Part shown: in pieces, positions 1 through 11,239 of the stretch
Layout of the letters: every line of letters starts with the position of its first letter
Numbering within the stretch: the stretch's first letter is position 1
Notes under the pieces: generated by a model
The model's database searches: none
What the model saw: the letters and a program-made list of their open reading frames with translations, nothing else
Told to the model about the DNA's origin: nothing
Translations under genes and position numbers: made by a program
Assembly (NCBI GenBank): GCA_022494885.1
Contig: JAGVSM010002747.1
Location: forward strand, 46,906-110,905
Origin: Micrasema longulum
Lineage: Eukaryota > Arthropoda > Insecta > Trichoptera > Brachycentridae
Direction: 5' to 3'
DNA length: 64,000 bases

Positions 1-559
1 AATGACCTCTAAAATGAAATGTTCGGTCGCATAATAAAAACAAACATTTATTTATTTTAAAAGACTTCGCTACCGGCTGCAGTTTTCCTGTAGCGTTAGA
101 AACAATATTTATTGATTTATTTATTATACAGTACACGTATACGGCCCAAGTAGTACAGCCGATTACAACAGTTAGAAGAAACTGACCAAAAGAACATTAA
201 ACTGCGCAGCGAAGACCAACAAGGGCAGTAAAATCATTATTTATCATTGTATACACAATGTATTTAAAAACACGATCTGATCCATGCCAATCCATCTTCG
301 TCACATTCTTAGTTCATTGCGTAGAGATCTACGAAAAGCTGGAAGTTGTGTGACAAAGGAGCATGAAAACGAAAGTTCCAAAACTATTGTTTGTTTTCAA
401 CTAAACATACCACCGTCAATTCGTTATTCGCACCGAATGGTGCATGGAACACTTCGTCAGTGTACCGATCGTAACGTGTGTCGATCATTTTTGTTACATT
501 CATAAAATATGATATTTGTGTGAGTTGCACTTTGTAAAACAGGACGAATTCACGGTTGA
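1..559. other. No gene recognised
   Basis: AT-rich sequence with short TTATTTA runs. A 73-codon open frame on the plus strand (284-505) has no motif or splice context that I recognise, so it is not called as a gene. Confidence 0.5.
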
Positions 560-1060
560 CGCTTCATTCATTGATTAAAGCCTATGTAAAAACTAACATA
601 TGTTATATGCAACTACTATGGGGGGAGCAGGAAATCAAAATGACGTAAACAGACTACAAAGACAGCCAAATAGAATATTAAAGTTCGTATATGACCTACC
701 CTATCTAACAGCAACAAAAGAACTCTTTAAAGTTTAAACAAACTAAGCGATTAAATATAACTGAACTTTTTAAACTAGAAGCCTTACAATTTATTCATAA
801 ATTGGCCACTTATGTAATTATTGTAGACGAAGAATTAAAACTTGAAAAAAATTGTAGTAAACATGGACACAATACGAGAGTATCTACCTTCTAAAACGAG
901 ACAAGGATAGTCGAGACTAATAAACCAGGGACTGAAATTATACGATAAACTACCGGACAAAACTAAACAAAAGACTCAGACAACCTTTACAAAAGACGTT
1001 AAAAATATTATCATAACAGGAGAATACGAATTTTAAAAGTAAAAATATGTTGACCGTAAA
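560..1060 (+). mobile_element. Decayed non-LTR retrotransposon, 3' coding end
   Basis: Broken plus-strand frames resemble the C-terminal tail of CR1/Jockey-type polymerases. They include a segment reading NRLQRQPNRILKFVYDLPYL, the usual region after the reverse transcriptase that begins with a Q-rich, R-I-[IL] motif, followed by stops and frame changes. No RT palm motif is present, so this is a 5'-truncated dead copy. The family is inferred from pattern only. Confidence 0.5.
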
Positions 1061-1194
1061 GGTTTATCAATAAAAAACAATAATAAAAATAATAAATGGG
1101 AATTCCAAGAATAAACTATAAAGCCGAGAAATTATAGAATTTGGCAGTCCGGGCTCTACGAAGCATTGTCGTGTTAAAATACCTGTGTTAATAT

Positions 1195-1275
1195 GTCATG
1201 TCCTTAGTGTCAGGAGTCGGGTACTGAACTCGAAATCTCTCGCGTGGAAAGCAAATGCGCTGAATTACGTGAACA
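1195..1275 (-). mobile_element. SINE fragment (tRNA-like head), minus strand
   Basis: The reverse complement resembles the tRNA-like head of the SINE at 30372-30642, including the B-box region and the GCGC-containing anticodon-side segment. It is heavily mutated. Confidence 0.35.
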
Positions 1276-2268
1276 AATATAAACACAAACAAGTTTTTGT
1301 TAAGTTTGTGTAAGTTAAATGGGCATTATCGATGTTATTTTTTTGGACAAACACGACATTTTATCAAACGATCGATATGGTTTCAGGGAGAAAATGGGAA
1401 CTCAAAATGGCGGCTGCAGAATATATAGTGACCAATTTAGATAACGGAAACAAAATATTTGGTGTTTTTTTTTAGATTTAGCCAAAGCTTTTGATACCAT
1501 CTCCCGTGTAATTATTTTTCGAAAATCAAAAAATATCGGAATCAGTGGAGCAACACTTCTGTGGTTTATTAGTTATATGGACAGAAGAACTCTTACCACA
1601 AAAGTTAGCGACGTGGTGAGTAATCCTAAGTTCATTAAATTTGGTGTGCCACAAGGTAGTACTCTAGAATCTTTACTTCTTATTTATATTAATGACTTGG
1701 AAGAAAATGCATGTAAAATTGTAAGTCTTGCTGACGATACAGCGAAGATACAAAGACACTACCAGGATAAAAGTATATGAATAAGCAGAAAATGATCCGA
1801 GAAGGATTTAATCATGGCTGGATTTAAATTTACTTATGTTTAATGTGATCAAAATTAAATACCTTACTTTTAGCATCAATAAATCAGGCCAACCAGTAAA
1901 TCCCCCTGACATACCGATTCATATGTGCAAAATAAGAAACAACAGTAAATGCAAATGTGAATCAGTGGGACATGCCGAAACAATTCGGCATCTGGGTATT
2001 ACAATTGACCAAAATCTCAGATGGGAAACACATATTGATGTCAATATGTATTAATTATTATAATAATATGTATTAACAACTGGTAAGATAAAAAAACTTA
2101 TATACTGCTTTAAAATATTAAGGAATGTTCTTAACTTGAAACTTCTACAAAACGTATATTTTGCACTGTGCTAAAGCATGATTAGATATGGTAGAGTGGA
2201 CTGTGGTGGAGCCACTTTATCTATACAAGATCCATTAATTAAAGTTCAAAAAGGCGTAAGTATAGCCT

Positions 2269-3330
2269 GTGAGCTCGCCAATACATGACAGATGACATTT
2301 ACATAACCATAGAAAAACATAGCAGTTGAGCTCTCAGAAGTAAAGCAACGTGAATGCAGCAATGTTTGAACTACATGTCAATAATATTCTAATAATAAAT
2401 AATATTATTTGGCCATTTAAAGCACACCTTGGTTTAATTACTAATAGTATTTTATCGGTTAGGTAGGTGTATTTAAAAAAAATGTTGCGTACCTGAAAAA
2501 AGCACAAATAATTATGTTTTTGTAAATGATGTCAGTAGCGACACCCAGAAAGTGGCTTTGTGATGTTTTGACATTTTTTATAAGAAATTCATGGCGTAGC
2601 CGAAATACTGTTATAAAAACGAGGATGTTTTTGTTGATTGACGTTAGCAGGCGCTACCCAGGGGCGACTTTGTGACGTGAAAATTATTTAAAAAAAGAGA
2701 TTCATGGCGTAGCCGAAATATTGTAATTAAAACGAGGATGTTTTTGTTGATTGACGTTAGCAGGCGCTACCCAGGGGCGACTTCATGACGTGATGAAATT
2801 ATTAATTTAAATATTTTTTTTCATTTTACATAGCGTAGCCGAGATAAGAAATTGCGTGGTGTTTCGAAATTTAACCGTGTAGGTAGCCACCTAGTTGCAA
2901 TATTATTTTTTTATTTGTATAACTCCTGTTTTATAATGTTTATGTATTTATCGCTATAATAATTAAACTAAAGATAGTTTTTACTTTTAATCGCTATCCG
3001 TTTTTTAAATTATGTTTGTAACACTCAGAAATATTTATTTTTCAAGTATTAAATGTTATTTTTGCATTTTAATTAATATTGTTAATATAATGCGTATTTT
3101 TATTTATTCGAATTTACTAGACTGTTTTTATTACAAAAAATAAAAATGCATATTTAGAGAAATACATAGAGATGTATTTTTCTGTTATAAACAATCTATT
3201 AAAATAACACACATCAAATTTCCATTGTTTGTTGATTTTATTTGCAATCTTTTTTTTTTTTCGATGGTTAAAACTCTAGGAAATTCAAAGACAATAAATT
3301 TTTTACTGTCATATATTGGCGAGCTCACAC
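2269..3330. mobile_element. Non-autonomous TIR DNA element nested in a LINE
   Basis: The ends are inverted repeats of about 23 bp: GTGAGCTCGCCAATACATGA at the left and CATATATTGGCGAGCTCAC at the right, with one or two mismatches. The inside has no coding capacity and contains a 113-bp direct repeat. LINE coding sequence lies on both sides, which shows that the element inserted after the LINE. I could not define a clean target-site duplication, so the superfamily is unassigned. Confidence 0.65.
2587..2797. repeat. 113-bp direct repeat, about 1.9 copies
   Basis: The unit beginning ATTCATGGCGTAGCCGAAAT recurs at 2587 and 2700. Each copy ends with a GCGCTACCCAGGGGCGACTT segment followed by GACGTGA. 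A further GCGTAGCCGA lies near 2832 and a related GCGACACCCAGAAAGTGGC near 2537, so the array once extended further. It lies wholly inside the TIR element. Confidence 0.8.
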
Positions 3331-3740
3331 GCTATACATAGCCCTTCAAAAAGCAAGTATACGAATCATTTTCAAAAAAACATTTCAGTGTCATTCAGAA
3401 CCACCATTTAAGAAATTAAAAGTTTTGAATGTGACACAGTTATTTATAAGGACCCTATTAAAAGATGTCCATGATAAGAAACATCTACTTGTTAAAATAC
3501 ACCCCAAAAAAAACAAAGCCATAACTAAAGGTAGTCTTGTGGTTCCACAAACAAAGAATTTCAATTTTCGCCCGAAGACACTTAGGTTTTATAAAACTAA
3601 GTTTTATAGTCCTATAGGACCTCGATGCTATAACTTATTATTAGCTTACTACCTCAAAAAAGTTTAGTTTTTGGAATTTGGGCTGTTAGTTGCCGATTTG
3701 TAAAACAATATTTGTTAATTTTAATTTAATTTTATCTGTT

Positions 3741-4749
3741 TTTTTATCATATATCATTTTTTTTATTTTCATCTTTGTTTTAAATTTATTTTTAAAAAAT
3801 TAACTTGCTCATAAACATTATAAGGATCTTATTTTTGCTATCTCTTTATTTTTATTTCAATGTTGTACTATTATTGTTATTATAATATATTATTATAGTG
3901 TATATATTTATTTATTTATTTCGGCTGCTTACGTTTTTGACAAAGTAAAAAATAATATTGAAAAACAATTATAATGAAATAAAACACCTGTACACAAGTA
4001 TAGAAAATATAGGTACATAAAATAAAATCAGCAGAAATTAATAAATAATAATATTATATAGTTTATAAATATATTATGAATGTAGCTTTGGAACGGGTAT
4101 TTTTGTATTTAGTGAAGCTGCTAGGATTATTTTCTTGCAATTCAATTCGATGTTAAATACTTATTTTGTTTTATTTTGTAATGCGTGTATTTACTTTTAT
4201 TTTTTACCAATAAACGCCGTACTTCATCACTGAACCTAAATCTGAATATGAAGTTCAGTCGGGTAATCAGTAGGATAATTACCTTTAAGAGTCAGTTGCT
4301 CCGCAAAATGTTTAAAGTCACATAATTGTTGCGTTTTCGTAAAAATAATCGAAATGTGTTCCTTTGTGGTGAAAGAGGTTTTTTTTATTGAATATGTAAT
4401 AATAATTCGTTTTATAAAAAAATATGTCATATTTTGTTATTTAATAAACGAAATAAATTATCTGTAAATTGATATCAGTATCCAAAAATGTATTTAAAGT
4501 TCACAAATAATAAAAAATATTACTTTAATTCTATTGGCTGATCAATCGGTCAACCTATAAAATAAATAATTGAAAATGATATTAGATGCTTAGGCATAAA
4601 ATAAAGATTTCACCCGAGAGAACTAATCTGCCTTCACTTGTTTTGTCAGAATAACCATGTTACAGCTGATTTTATTATGTTAAACATGTACTAAACTTGA
4701 AGGGTTTAAATAAACTTAAAAGTTTGGCTTTGTAAGGAACACAAAAGTG
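3741..4749. other. AT-rich stretch, no gene recognised
   Basis: Long A/T runs and TTTATTTATTTATTT near 3908. The minus-strand 64-codon frame at 4236-4430 has no recognisable motif. Confidence 0.5.
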
Positions 4750-5010
4750 AGGCAACGGACACAGTAACCTTTGGTATCTACTGTCATCTGGCGAAAGCGT
4801 TTCGGCTGGCTAGGCCATATACTACGTATGCCTTAACCATGCTTGCCTATTTTACAAGGCATCAGGTTCTCGGCGTCCTGGTCGTTCACTGTTGACAATT
4901 CGTCGTCAGTTTGCGTCAGAGTTGCGGGACGTGAACTTGACTTGGGAAGGAACTCTTTCTTTTACGACTTCTTATTGTACATTTAGCAATCGTTCCACCG
5001 TATGATTTCA
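4750..5010 (+). mobile_element. LINE 3' coding remnant (RTE-like)
   Basis: Plus-strand reading gives a KRFGWLGHILRMP-like box (the conserved [RW]-LGH-[VI]-RM motif after the RT of RTE-type LINEs), then a segment resembling SRRPGR and ELRDVNLTWE. Related 3' fragments occur near 25510, 26370 and 62340. Frames are broken. Confidence 0.5.
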
Positions 5011-5153
5011 AATCGCTTGTAGATGGATTTTTGCACTAGTTTTCGTAATTTTAACAAATTCCTCGCTTGGGTAGCATGCTTCTTTTGCTTTTCTTAAACC
5101 ATAAAATGCCGGGTTTATGTTGTGGCCGGCTTTTATGGCATTTTTACACATAA

Positions 5154-5515
5154 CTATAAAGTTATAAAAGAATGAGAAGATAATTTATAGTGAACGTATA
5201 AGCTGAGCGCTTCCTCAATTGTTAATGCCCGCTGTTTGTTTACTTGTTGACGTTCCCTACGTATTTTTGCCACTTCGTTGGGAGCAGCTTCCAAAATTTC
5301 CTCTAGGAGATCGGCAACTGTGCGTTTTCCTGATGCTCGAATAGATATCTGCGTGACAAACGAAAGTTCGTCAGATGTCCTCGTACTTACTAAATCACGC
5401 ACTTTTGTCCTTTACTGGCATGCCCCAAAATCTTTTGCGGGCCTTCCGGTAGACGCAGATGGTTCATTCATGTCTACTGAAGGACTTTGACGAAAGTTTT
5501 CACATATCAAAATAT
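5154..5515 (-). pseudogene. Minus-strand coding relic, unassigned repeat-type family
   Basis: One minus-strand frame stays open from about 5515 to 5154 with a single TAA, at about 5415. It contains SASTGRPAKDFGAC upstream of the stop and TSDELSFVTQISIRASGKR and LLEEILEAAPNEVAKIRRER after it. A GRP-x-x-F segment followed by basic residues is seen in multi-copy, unnamed insect and cnidarian proteins, but that link is from memory and weak. It may be a mobile-element gene relic or a lost exon of a host gene. Confidence 0.3.
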
Positions 5516-6039
5516 TTTCACTGCCGTTAAGCAACTCATTTTTTTAAACAAATACATCTACTTTACTTCCAGATACGATCCATTTTCTGCTTATATTTGA
5601 ACAAATAAGCTTAATTTGATTTTTTAACTATTTTCACCACTTGCACAGAGTTTACCGACTTCAAATTTACTTATAATATTATTTAAGATTCCTTGAAGCC
5701 TTTCTTTCTTCGTCAAACTCTTCCATATCACGTACAATTCTTGCCTGGAAATCTCGTATCTGGTACCTGTAAAATAACAAAATAAGATAGATGCAACTTC
5801 GTGTGGTAAAATATCGAAACTGTAATGAATTGACAATAAATTAATCTATTGAAAAATAAATAAACTATCGTGTTACTTTGATATACCCTCCGAGATAAAT
5901 TCTCGAGAAGTTAGAAATTCATATATTTTTAACTACTGAAAAACACATAAGTTAATTTTTTTTTCTTAAATACCTAAATTATATACATTAAAATATTAGA
6001 AAAAAACTATACAATTATCGATAGAGTGACGTCGGACTT
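5516..6039. other. No gene recognised
   Basis: AT-rich sequence. The minus-strand 70-codon frame at 5624-5836 has no clear motif. Confidence 0.4.
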
Positions 6040-6722
6040 CAAAAATATTAATACAATCAAAACTCTTTATTGCTCACTAGTTCGATCCCATCTAGAATAC
6101 GCTTCTACTATTTGGTGTCCATTCTACGGGACTCATATTGACCATATCGAGTCTAAGAAAAGTGGCATGGTTGCTCGGATTACAAAGGGGTAATTATTCC
6201 TATTTTGAAATAGAGCAATCTCTTAATCTGTCTTCATTGGAGAGACGTAGAACTGAGATGGACCTTATTTGCATTTTCAAAATACTTAATGCTTTAAGTG
6301 ATGTCCCATCTCTGTTGCAATCAATCTCTTTTCATGTTCCCAACCATGTCACCAGAAGTCAAAATCTGCTATTTATTAAATCTTCTAAGAGAAACTTTTG
6401 TTTTTATGCCCCAATGTCCAGAATGTATAGATTAGTCAATTCATCACACAACTTAAAATTCTTTGGGATAGATCTTCCGGCTTTTCATAGATCTTTTCGC
6501 GACTAAAACAGTGTGGGATGAAGTTGGATTGGCATGGTTTAGCTCGAAGTCTTAGGTCTTTTGTTTTTATGAATATATTGTATACAATTATTGTTTTGCC
6601 CTTGTTTGTCTTTGCTAAATAGTTTTATTTTCTTTTTGTTCAGTTTCTTGCATTTATGTTTCTTCATGTAACTGTTGTAATTGGCTTAAGCCGTATATAT
6701 AATAAATAAATAAATAAATATG
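6040..6722 (+). mobile_element. CR1/Jockey-like LINE 3' end with (AATA)n tail
   Basis: The segment near 6062-6160 reads TLYCSLVRSHLEYASTIW, the strongly conserved motif just downstream of the RT in Jockey/CR1 elements. SSLERRRTEMDLICIFKILN near 6230-6300 and a post-RT tail (6138-6506) follow. The copy ends in an AATA microsatellite (6698-6722), as many LINEs do. It is 5'-truncated and carries a frame change near 6165-6200. Confidence 0.75.
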
Positions 6723-8309
6723 TACCAACCATTTTGTAATATAAAAAAATGTTCAGTATGAACTTCTAATGCGAAACTGACATATTCTCGTTCCCAGGAG
6801 TTCCCTAATGTGACCTTATTCGATTTACTCCTTTGAATTTCCAGGAGCCATTGAAAAATACTTGTTTGGCTCAAGAGTTTTCCTTTCTTTTGATTCTGAA
6901 TCAGGGGAGATAATGTGATACTCCCCGAAGGCTGTCTAGGGGGCGAGGCGCGGTGAGGTGGAGGCGAGGTGGCAAGGGAGGAGAGAGATAAGTTAACGTT
7001 TGCCCTTTAGCCTTACCTATATTATGTTGTTGTTACTTTGTTATTCTGCTGCGGTCGCAGAATGGCGTGCCGTTGAAACATTTTATGAAATAAAAGTACA
7101 AATTATTAAATTATTTCGAAAATTGGTTCTTTATCACTCACCCCGTATTAAAATTATATGTATGTGTGGTATGGAATGAGCTCTTCTCCCTGCTCCTATA
7201 TCCCGGTTCATCCAGGGTATCTTTGTATGCAAGCGCCTGCATCTTCTGTCCTGGGTTGTCACAACGGGAACATTCTGTGCTGCCAACCTTCATCTCTACG
7301 CATAACGTAACCATACCATCTCATTCGGCTTTCTTTCAGTTTTTCAGCTGTCAGTGGCACTTTGGACGACTCTCTGATATACTCATTGCGGATTTTCGAA
7401 TGCTGGCAATCCCTCACTTGGAATATTCTCATTCAAGAGATGTTAACACCCAGTATACATAGCGGCCGTACTAAGGGACTTAGCAACAATCTATTATGGC
7501 TGTTAAATTTGGTCATCTGAACGTTAGGCGTCCCAAAGCCAATACCGCTGAAGTGAGAGAACTTGCGGTTATTAGATTGGATTATTTTACAAGAACCAAA
7601 TATAATTGGTGGGTCTACTAAAGGACTTGGCTCAAATGCGCATTTTGCTGAATGCATTTCTCCATTAAACCCTTCATTAGTTTCGATTGTATTTTTCAAT
7701 CTACACATATAATATTTATTTTCAAACCATTTGCTGTCACAAACATTTTTTGCGGTCGAAACAGCCTTCTGAGACGTATTTTTTTATATTGTATTACCAT
7801 ATTTTTTATGCTGTGACCCAATTGAACCCTATCTGGACGAGTGAGATAACTTTAATAGCCTTATCCGGGAAATCTATAATTTTCAGTGACGATGTCAATG
7901 CCGTCCGCCATTTGAAGCCCTAGAGTTGGCATGGACCTTAAGTCGAAGCTCGTCGATCTGCCAGCGCTTAAAATCTTCTTGGGTTATCACTGATCACTGG
8001 GCTATGCTGTTTTTATCAGATTATGGTAAGTTTAATGAAAAATTATTTTATTTTAATATTGTTGATTCCCCTTCGTGCTATTGCGGATATCCTAATCAGT
8101 CTTATGTCTTATGTCTTAATCAGTTCAACAAGGTTAACAAAGTTAACAAGGGTTCCTTTCCCTTTTTCTATGATTACCGAATGAAGTTTTTCGCCACTGC
8201 CCTGTTATAGGTCCTGTCAGATAAACAGATTTGGTGGCTTCCAAAAATAATTTCAAGGCTTTTAAAAAGTTTTGTAATCATTTCGTCACATCGATCATGT
8301 CCAATCAGT
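6723..8309. other. Repeat-rich intergenic region, no host gene recognised
   Basis: There is a GC-rich purine block at 6930-6985 and a segment at 7080-7160 with AATAAAAGT that may be an LTR or transposon end. Open frames at 7166-8210 on both strands lack motifs or splice context. Minus-strand sequence from 8560 to 7800 shows short open pieces that could be another decayed retroelement. Confidence 0.35.
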
Positions 8310-8545
8310 TTAATTCCAGTCAGTGAAGAACTCACTTCCCTTTTTTTTCAATCCAATGAAGTGCATATTATGTAATTCCAGATTACCTTCTTTTAGCACA
8401 AAATCGCTAAGGCTACCAGATCACAGAGAGCTCCTTCGGGCGGTTTTCCTCTTTGGGCAACGAACAAATTTTCCGTGTATGTGGGCACCGCCAAGGAGAC
8501 TTATGTCCTCAGATGCAGTGTGCGGTATGTGGTGGGCAAGTTTTC
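8310..8545. repeat. Dispersed repeat, copy 1 (matches 21597-21735)
   Basis: It shares CAATCCAATGAAG, a GATTACCTTCTTT segment, GCTAAGGCTACCAGAT and GAGAGCTCCTT with 21597-21735. The copy here has an extra block of about 100 bp before the shared GTATGTGGTGGGCAAG. The family is unknown. Confidence 0.65.
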
Positions 8546-8689
8546 ATATTAAATGAACGAACAAAGCAGTAGTTGTCTTTTCACGCTCATAAGCGTGTCT
8601 GAGTGCGAGAGAGACATAGTATTTTCATACTGTGTATGCCGTGCCACGTCATACCATGCGCTTATTTACAGATACTATATTCGTGGGAG

Positions 8690-8882
8690 GGGGAACTAGC
8701 TTGGAGGGCGAGAACTATTCACGGGGACTCGTCACAATAGATCTTCACAGATCACAGTGACGTCAGAAGCTTGCATAGCACTGACTCCAGCCACTAAGAA
8801 TACGAATAAGTATAAGCCTGTTGTACTCACTACAAGCAAGTGGCCCAGACGTCAGGTCGGTAAATTGCACTCTTGCTAGAAA
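8690..8882 (+). repeat. About 190-bp inverted repeat, left arm
   Basis: This segment is the reverse complement of 11034-11225 with moderate divergence. Shared blocks include CACTACAAGCAAGT and the GACGTCAG region, and GGAGGGCGAGAACTATTCACG at the other end. Because 11034-11225 lies just downstream of a minus-strand LINE coding remnant, both are probably LINE 3' untranslated regions in opposite orientation. Confidence 0.65.
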
Positions 8883-8920
8883 TCATTCAAGGAGTTTTTA
8901 AATACCTAGTACTCACTAAA

Positions 8921-9199
8921 CTAGTACGGTCTAAACTTCAGATCATTCTGCACCTCTCCCCGATCGCAGCTCATGTCATCTCCCTCCAGAAAACCCCACC
9001 TCTGTTGATTGTAACTGCACCCGGATAGCCCTACCCTTAATCTATTGAGAATTTTCCATGAAGGGAAGCCCAAACAGTAGGTGGTGTTTGTGCTTTTGGA
9101 TGGCATTATCCAGAGCCTATCGCCGAGTTCCTCTCTCCACAGATCCTCTCTGCGTTTTTCTGCAGAGGTCTCCAAGTCAGTCGTGACTTTCAGGAACAA
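8921..9199 (-). mobile_element. LINE C-terminal domain remnant, minus strand
   Basis: A 92-codon minus-strand frame contains FPSWKILNRLRVGLSGCSYN, then QQRWGF and CDRGEVQNDL. It resembles the C-terminal RxxWxxLNRLRTG...C.C motif that follows the polymerase in many insect LINEs. The zinc-knuckle cysteines are only partly kept. Confidence 0.55.
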
Positions 9200-9229
9200 A
9201 AAACCGGAAAGCCACCCACAAAATTACTA

Positions 9230-10310
9230 GTATTTTAGATAGAACTGGGAGTTGCTAATAACAAATTCTGTTTGCGACCATAAATTCTTAATAAAAAAAT
9301 TCAAAATATGCTCAAAATTTTGTTTTTTTGAGCATTTCTCGACTTTGGCTGATCCAAGATAAATATTGTCAACTACAAAAATAATGAATATAAGAAATAG
9401 TGTAGATTAAAAGCTACAATTAATTTTTACACAACTTTTTGCTATACCGTATAATTTATAATATCAACAAATTCGCGCTAGGCGGCGCACACATGTTGAG
9501 TTGGAATAAAACATAATAGAAGTGGAGGCATGCACATTATTAAACAATAGCAAATTTAGAAATGGCTACATAAACATATATTTCAATAAACATCTGGAAA
9601 ATACGCTCAATAGTTTATAAATGCATGCAATATCTCGCAGCAGTCTGCTGCAATGTTTTCTTCTCTTAAACAAAATTCAAAGCCGTACACCTCTACAAAA
9701 AATGGCATTTTTTTTAGAACTTAAAAGGTTTATCCATGACATTGAACACTCTTGGAGCCACGAAAGATAAATTTCTCCAAGCAAAATTCGTACGTGTTTT
9801 TGGTACTAAATAATTCAAATTTAAATTTAAAACCTAGTATGAGCATTGTGCTGGGATCTCTTTTTGTAATTTGTGGCATGACCAGAAATATGTCAATGAC
9901 TAATATAACAATATAACAGCAAAAAAAACTAAAACCACAAAATTATAAATGCATAGCTATTTGTACAAGAATTTGATAATCTTTACCACATATAAATGGA
10001 AGGTTTTTTGTGGAAGGAAGACGGAGACGGGTAGCGAGCGAGCAAAAGCGAGGTCCGCGTCGCGGCGGTAAGAGAATTCGTTAATCTATATTATAAATTA
10101 CTTATAAGTTTTAGCAAAAAGTTGAAAAATTGAATAGTGCTCTTTATTTTTGTAGTAAGTAATATTTATCTGGGATAAGCCAAAGTTAAATTTTTGCTCA
10201 ATAAACCAAAATTTCGAGCATATTGCGCATTTGAAAAAAAAAATCATAAAGAATTCAAGGTCACAAACATAATATGTTATTAGTAACTAACAGCTCTATC
10301 TAAATCCCTG
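9230..10310. mobile_element. DNA element with long (about 240-bp) terminal inverted repeats
   Basis: Sequence from about 9230 to 9480 is the reverse complement of about 10080-10310, with roughly 75 percent agreement by eye. Shared landmarks are TTTAGATAGA[AG]CTG at the outer tips, CTAATAACA, AATATGCTC[AG]AAATTTTG, the AACTTTGGCT and AGATAAATATT segments, and ACTTTTTGCTA. The centre (9480-10080) has no open coding frame of note. It is a fold-back or non-autonomous TIR transposon. A target-site duplication is not clear. Confidence 0.7.
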
Positions 10311-10339
10311 GTTATGTTTAACTCTAGAACGATCGTTAT

Positions 10340-10714
10340 TTGATTGAACCTGCCGGAAGTATTACTAAAATGTTTTTCCCTACAATTTTCCATGTCTATG
10401 ATTTCAGGAGAATGCAGAAAGCTGGCTACGAGCTCACCCAGATTCTTACGGGTCACGGTGGGTTCATAAGCTACTTACATCGCTTCAAGCTCTCTGAGAT
10501 CGACAGCTGCCCATGCGACGATGAAACTCCCCAAGATGTCCCTCACCTGTCGATGCGTTGCCCCTTTTTCAGCTTTCAAAGACAACAGTTGGAGACGCGA
10601 TGCAGAAGCCTGGGTGAAGATCTAAGCAATATCCCATCAGTGATAGGTAATAAAGAACTCACACAAGAGGTTGAATCATACATGGTCAGTAAAATGAAGG
10701 CAATTTTTAAATAA
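10340..10714 (+). mobile_element. LINE C-terminal zinc-knuckle region (R1/Jockey-like)
   Basis: A 124-codon plus-strand frame reads LTQILTGHGGFISYLHRF, then CPCDDETPQDVPHL and CPFFSFQRQQLE. It matches the usual order GHG-F-YL-RF, C-x-C, H-x4-C at the end of R1-type LINE polymerases, where a CCHC-like motif follows RNase H. The start of the frame lies next to the inverted-repeat element at 9230-10310. No host splice context is seen. Confidence 0.7.
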
Positions 10715-11033
10715 ACCAAAGTAGGGAACAAAATGCCGAACATTCTTCAAGTAGAACGAAGGCTTGTTGACAGTAGTCAACAGGCCGGCTTCTCCTGAAG
10801 AGTTTTAAGTAGTTTCCTCTCCATTTGAGCAAAATGCTGAGAAGTTCCTGATTAACCCACTCTAGAATATCCTTCCTGATTTCAAAAACTCAGCTAAAAT
10901 TTAAAGTAATTTAACTGCAGAAATATTATATTTAAAAAAAGTATAAACCTTGTATATTATAAGCAAGGCAAAAAATAAGCAACTCCTAGATATTTTTTAT
11001 ATTTTTTTGATCCCTAGTTAAAGGTCCTTGAGT

Positions 11034-11225
11034 TATTTCTAGTAAGGATGCGATTTACCGATCTGACGTCTGGGCTACTTGCTTGTAGTGAATACAACAG
11101 GCTTATTTTTCGTATTTTTAGTGGTAGGGGTGAGTGCTATGCAAGCTCTTGATGTCACTGCGACCTATGAAGATCTATTGCAACGTCTCCGTGAATAGTT
11201 CTTGCCCTCCAAGTTCAGCTCTATA
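11034..11225 (-). repeat. About 190-bp inverted repeat, right arm
   Basis: Reverse complement of 8690-8882. It lies immediately 3' (minus strand) of the RNase H LINE remnant, so it is probably that element's 3' untranslated region. Confidence 0.65.
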
Positions 11226-11239
11226 AAGAGCCTGGCTAC

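Larger units (their letters stand above)
1390..3740 (+). mobile_element. Jockey/CR1-like LINE, interrupted by a TIR element
   Basis: Plus-strand frames carry reverse transcriptase signatures: LDLAKAFDTI (palm motif A region) near 1475, FGVPQGSTL near 1640 and a degenerate SLADDTA (the [FY]ADDT catalytic box) near 1728. Near 1985-2040 comes the post-RT segment IRHLGITIDQNLRWETHI. Coding stops at the element at 2269-3330 and resumes at 3331 with ALQKASIRIIF, then SPIGPRCYNLL near the C terminus. Several stops and frame changes make the copy inactive. The first Asp of ADDT is kept within a changed context (LADDT). Confidence 0.75.

Noticed and set aside
2587..2797. CRISPR-like direct repeats
   Set aside because: Two long units without spacers, in eukaryotic DNA and inside a TIR element.
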